A stretch of 64,000 bases of DNA from Peribacillus muralis. GTDB lineage: Bacteria > Bacillota > Bacilli > Bacillales > DSM-1321. The stretch spans positions 3,587,051-3,651,050 of the forward strand of contig NZ_CP017080.1 in NCBI RefSeq assembly GCF_001645685.2, in the 5' to 3' direction. Positions 61,548 to 64,000 of the stretch are shown here, in pieces. The notes beneath the pieces are model-generated. The model did no database searches. It saw only the letters and a program-made list of their open reading frames with translations, and was not told where the DNA came from. Both the position numbers and the translations under genes were made by a program. Within the stretch, counting starts at the first letter, position 1. Every line of letters starts with the position of its first letter.

Positions 61548-62390
61548 TTAAAAATCAAAATTATCAGGATCCGGACCCACACGGTGATTCTGATTCAACC
61601 CATCTATTTGGGTCATTTCTCCGTCAGTCAACTCAAAATCGAAGACAGATGAGTTTTCCACAATGCGATGCTCCTTCGTCGACTTTGGAATCGTTACGAT
61701 CCCATTTTGCAAATCCCAACGTAAAATGACCTGTGCAACGGATTTTCCGTGCTTTGTCGCTATCGCCTGTAATGTTTCATTATCGAGTAATTCCCCCTGC
61801 ATCAACGGCGACCAAGCTTCCAGCTGAATGCCTTGCTCCTTACAAAATGCTTGCAATTCTTTTTGCGTCAGACGCGGATGACATTCGACTTGATTGACCA
61901 TCGGCTTCACGTTCGCCTCCTTCATCACAGCTTCTAAATGGTGAATTTGGAAGTTGCTCACACCAATCGCTTTCACTTTTCCTTCTTTATAAAGGGTTTC
62001 CAGTGCTCGCCAAGCTTCTTTGTACTTTCCTTCCACCGGCCAATGAATAAGATATAAGTCCAGGTACTCCAAGCCAAGCTTCGTTAAGCTTTTTTCGTAA
62101 GCCGCTAATGTCGACTCATAGCCTAAGTCCGCATTCCATACTTTGGATGTAACGAATAAGTCTTCCCGTGTGATTCCAGCTTCCTTAAGACCTTCACGGA
62201 TTCCTTGTCCGACCCCTTCTTCATTTTGATAAATGGCAGCCGTATCAATGCTGCGGTATCCATGTTTGATCGCTGATTTAACCGCATTCACAAGCTCGGG
62301 ACCTTCCTCTACCTTAAATACGCCCAAACCGAACCAAGGCATGTCAACCCCGTTATGCAATGTTGTTGTATCTTGTAAATTTTTCACCAT
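61548..62390 (-). CDS. yvgN: Aldo/keto reductase (glyoxal/methylglyoxal reductase, YvgN-like)
   Basis: 280 residues, TIM barrel AKR5. The catalytic tetrad is Asp in SIDTAAIYQNEEG with its Tyr, Lys in VTSKVWNADLG and His in LIHWPVEGKYK. IGVSNFQIHHLE and IPKSTKEHRI (NADPH site) are intact. YvgN reduces methylglyoxal and other aldehydes with NADPH. It follows the MFS gene on the same strand, but a long hairpin lies between. The ATG at 62390 follows GGAGGT. Confidence 0.92.
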   Translation of the reverse strand: MVKNLQDTTTLHNGVDMPWFGLGVFKVEEGPELVNAVKSAIKHGYRSIDTAAIYQNEEGVGQGIREGLKEAGITREDLFVTSKVWNADLGYESTLAAYEKSLTKLGLEYLDLYLIHWPVEGKYKEAWRALETLYKEGKVKAIGVSNFQIHHLEAVMKEANVKPMVNQVECHPRLTQKELQAFCKEQGIQLEAWSPLMQGELLDNETLQAIATKHGKSVAQVILRWDLQNGIVTIPKSTKEHRIVENSSVFDFELTDGEMTQIDGLNQNHRVGPDPDNFDF

Positions 62391-62442
62391 TATCGATCTA
62401 CCTCCATTTTTTCATTTCATATTTCATAGACTGTAATGCGTT

Positions 62443-62528
62443 AGAGTATCTGTATCATTACATCCCTTCAAGGAATCTTCCCCATTCGCTGAAGGGATGT
62501 AATGATACTTGATGTTAAGGGATACTCT
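62443..62528. repeat. Long interrupted hairpin
   Basis: AGAGTATC (62443-62450) and GATACTCT (62521-62528) enclose TATCATTACATCCCTTCA (62453-62470) and its exact complement TGAAGGGATGTAATGATA (62490-62507). There is no T-run, so it is not an ordinary terminator. It lies in the leader of the aldo/keto reductase gene. Confidence 0.9.
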
Positions 62529-62553
62529 ATACACATACAGGGAATGACTTGCT

Positions 62554-63783
62554 TTAACTACCTTGCATCACTTCGCCTATCCTATTTAGTTCTTCCCTTT
62601 CCTGTAGGTCCCTCCGTTCCAGCGAACGGCTCCATCCGGTTAAAATCACTGCAGCGAACACCATGACACCGCCTATCCACGCTGTATGGATGAGTCCAAT
62701 CGAGTCCGTGATCACGCCGCCTAAATAGGCGCCCAAAGCGATGCCTGCATTAAAAGCAGCGATGTTGATCGCAGATGCCACATCAACTGCACTTGGCACG
62801 AAGCGCTCCGCTAACATGACAACATAGACTTGAAGCCCGGGGACATTCATGAAGGCAAACAGCCCCATTAAAATGATCGTAAGCAGACCGGCCAGCTTGA
62901 ACGGTGCCGTGAAAGTCAAGACCACCAATACGATGGCCTGTATGAGGAACATATAGAATAGGGCATTAATGGGATTGCGATTAGCCAATTTTCCGCCAAG
63001 AGTATTCCCGATCGCAATAGCTACTCCATATATTAACAAAATCAAGGCGACGGTTCCTTCTTTAAACCCCGTCACTTCCTGAAGCAGGGGCGACAAGTAT
63101 GTGAAGACAACGAATGTACCGCCATATCCTAATGCTGTAATGATGAAGACAAGTAGTAAACGCCCATTTGTGATTAATTTGATTTGATCGGAAAATGTTG
63201 TGCGTGCAGCCTTCCTTAAATCAGATGGGACAAGGACGCTGTTCCCGATGAAGGCAATGATGCCGATGGCCACGATGATGATGAAAGCAAATCTCCAGCC
63301 GAATTGCTGTCCGATGAAGGTCCCGAATGGAACCCCGGTCACCGTTGACACCGTCAGACCTGTGAACATGATGGCGATGGCACTCGCCCGCCGATTTTCA
63401 GGCACCAAATCAGCAGCGATCGTCGCACCAATCGACATGAAGATGCCGTGGGCTAGGGCGGAAATGACACGTGCAATCAATAAGACACTGATCGTGGTCG
63501 CAGATGCCGCTAATGCATTTCCTGCTATGAACACGACCATGATCCAAAGCAGCAAGGTTTTGCGTGACATATTCGACGTCAAGGATGTAAGGATCGGTGC
63601 CCCGAACATCACGCCCAAAGCATACAGGGATACTGTCAAACCGGCCGTCGTGACCGTAATGTGCATATCCCTTGAAATGAGCGGCAATAAACCCACGCTG
63701 ATGAATTCTGTCGTTCCAATCGCAAAGGCACTGATTGCCAAAGCCAGCAATGCCCATGTACTTCTATTTTTATTTGAAATCAT
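62554..63783 (-). CDS. MFS transporter, DHA1 family (YbcL/NepI-like)
   Basis: 409 residues with about twelve membrane helices. The N-terminus ALLALAISAFAIGTTEFISVG (about 10-30) carries the TEF motif of the NepI/AraJ subgroup, and motif A is represented by APILTSLTSNMSRKTLLLW. The ATG at 63783 follows AAAGGAGAAGGG; the first ATG in frame at 63873 is far from any ribosome site. Divergent from a probable HxlR regulator, which is the common arrangement for such pumps. Confidence 0.9.
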   Translation of the reverse strand: MISNKNRSTWALLALAISAFAIGTTEFISVGLLPLISRDMHITVTTAGLTVSLYALGVMFGAPILTSLTSNMSRKTLLLWIMVVFIAGNALAASATTISVLLIARVISALAHGIFMSIGATIAADLVPENRRASAIAIMFTGLTVSTVTGVPFGTFIGQQFGWRFAFIIIVAIGIIAFIGNSVLVPSDLRKAARTTFSDQIKLITNGRLLLVFIITALGYGGTFVVFTYLSPLLQEVTGFKEGTVALILLIYGVAIAIGNTLGGKLANRNPINALFYMFLIQAIVLVVLTFTAPFKLAGLLTIILMGLFAFMNVPGLQVYVVMLAERFVPSAVDVASAINIAAFNAGIALGAYLGGVITDSIGLIHTAWIGGVMVFAAVILTGWSRSLERRDLQEREELNRIGEVMQGS

Positions 63784-63907
63784 ATTCCCTTCTCCTTTTC
63801 GTCTTTTTGTACTATCATGAAAATTGCCTAAAGCAATTTTTTTATAAATGGTACAGTGGAATTCGGTGTGCAAATGCTATTATGAGATATAATAGAAATA
63901 AAGAACA

Positions 63908-63917
63908 GTACGTACTT
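63908..63917. promoter_or_regulatory. Short palindrome in the MFS/HxlR gap
   Basis: AGTACGTACT, self-complementary, between the divergent genes and just downstream of a TATAAT at 63888-63893. HxlR-type operators often contain GTAC-like half-sites, so it is a candidate site. Confidence 0.45.
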
Positions 63918-63963
63918 TAAAGTGATATAGGCACCTTTTAGTTCCTATAAGTTAAGGAGTGTA

Positions 63964-64000
63964 TGTCCATCATGCAAAAAAAGAAGTACAATATATCGGT
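63964..64000 (+). CDS. Probable HxlR-family regulator, partial (first codons only)
   Basis: Only 12 codons are present before the window ends: MSIMQKKKYNIS. KKKYNISVEAT is a common opening of HxlR proteins, which fits the divergent MFS gene. AAGGAG lies three bases before the ATG at 63964 and 12 before that at 63973, so the start is uncertain. Confidence 0.5.

Overview
The window reads as a chromosomal segment of a low-to-mid GC, spore-forming Bacillus relative; the gene content and repeats fit a Peribacillus/Bacillus simplex-like genome best, but that assignment is inference. Supporting signs are Bacillus-type sites (Rex, Zur, Fur and PhoP boxes, strong GGAGG ribosome sites, many TTG/GTG starts), a Cse60-like sporulation gene, and long stretches that follow the B. 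subtilis ytm/ytl/ytz/ytg/ytf neighbourhood as I remember it. No rRNA, tRNA, phage, IS element or CRISPR array was seen.

Layout. 1-4.5 kb: trmB (partial), ytzH, ytmP, ytlR, ytlQ, thpR. 4.6-5.3 kb: a 17-copy, 41-42 bp tandem array. 5.4-12.3 kb: mntH, dat, pepV, an SDR, a DedA protein, a signal peptidase and a DUF1992 protein. 12.4-18.2 kb: a secreted transglycosylase-like protein with Ig-like repeats, a DUF4064 protein, a SUMT-HemD fusion with a separate HemD, and two small unknowns. 18.3-21.1 kb: a Rex-controlled ldh-lctP pair. 21.2-29.9 kb: a DsbA-like protein, Rrf2, a double-TetR regulator, an aldehyde dehydrogenase, a Zur-box ycgR-ycgQ pair, DinB, guaC and yjdM. 30-34.7 kb: a Bce-type peptide-antibiotic sensing and resistance module (two-component system plus ABC transporter). 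35-36.2 kb: a Fur-box ferredoxin-NADP reductase. 36.5-43.9 kb: a 2-aminoethylphosphonate import and degradation locus (phnT, fused permease, phnS-like, phnW, phnX) with a broken PucR gene, a divergent DeoR regulator and a four-repeat PhoP box. 44-46 kb: a decay zone with a ruined adaA, an intact ogt and a PEP mutase-like fragment. 46.5-50.8 kb: ytzE, a RsuA-type synthase, murJ (ytgP) and ytfP. 51-64 kb: an alkyltransferase-like protein, a MEDS protein, an SDR, cse60, a frameshifted tartrate dehydrogenase gene, ytwF, two MFS pumps, a PEP-synthase/Rph-like enzyme, namA with a divergent marR, an aldo/keto reductase, and the first codons of a probable HxlR regulator.

How it works together. Several blocks look like environment-triggered units: redox (Rex with ldh-lctP), phosphate limitation (PhoP with phn), zinc (Zur with ycgRQ), iron (Fur with ycgT), cell-envelope antibiotics (Bce module) and electrophiles (namA/marR). 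The conserved yt- genes at about 0-9 kb and 46-51 kb are separated by about 37 kb of accessory material. The most unusual structural feature is three unrelated intergenic tandem arrays that share a 42 bp (or 21 bp half-unit) period. The phn locus shows signs of erosion: the binding protein has Arg where the lipobox Cys should be, and its PucR gene is truncated and frameshifted.
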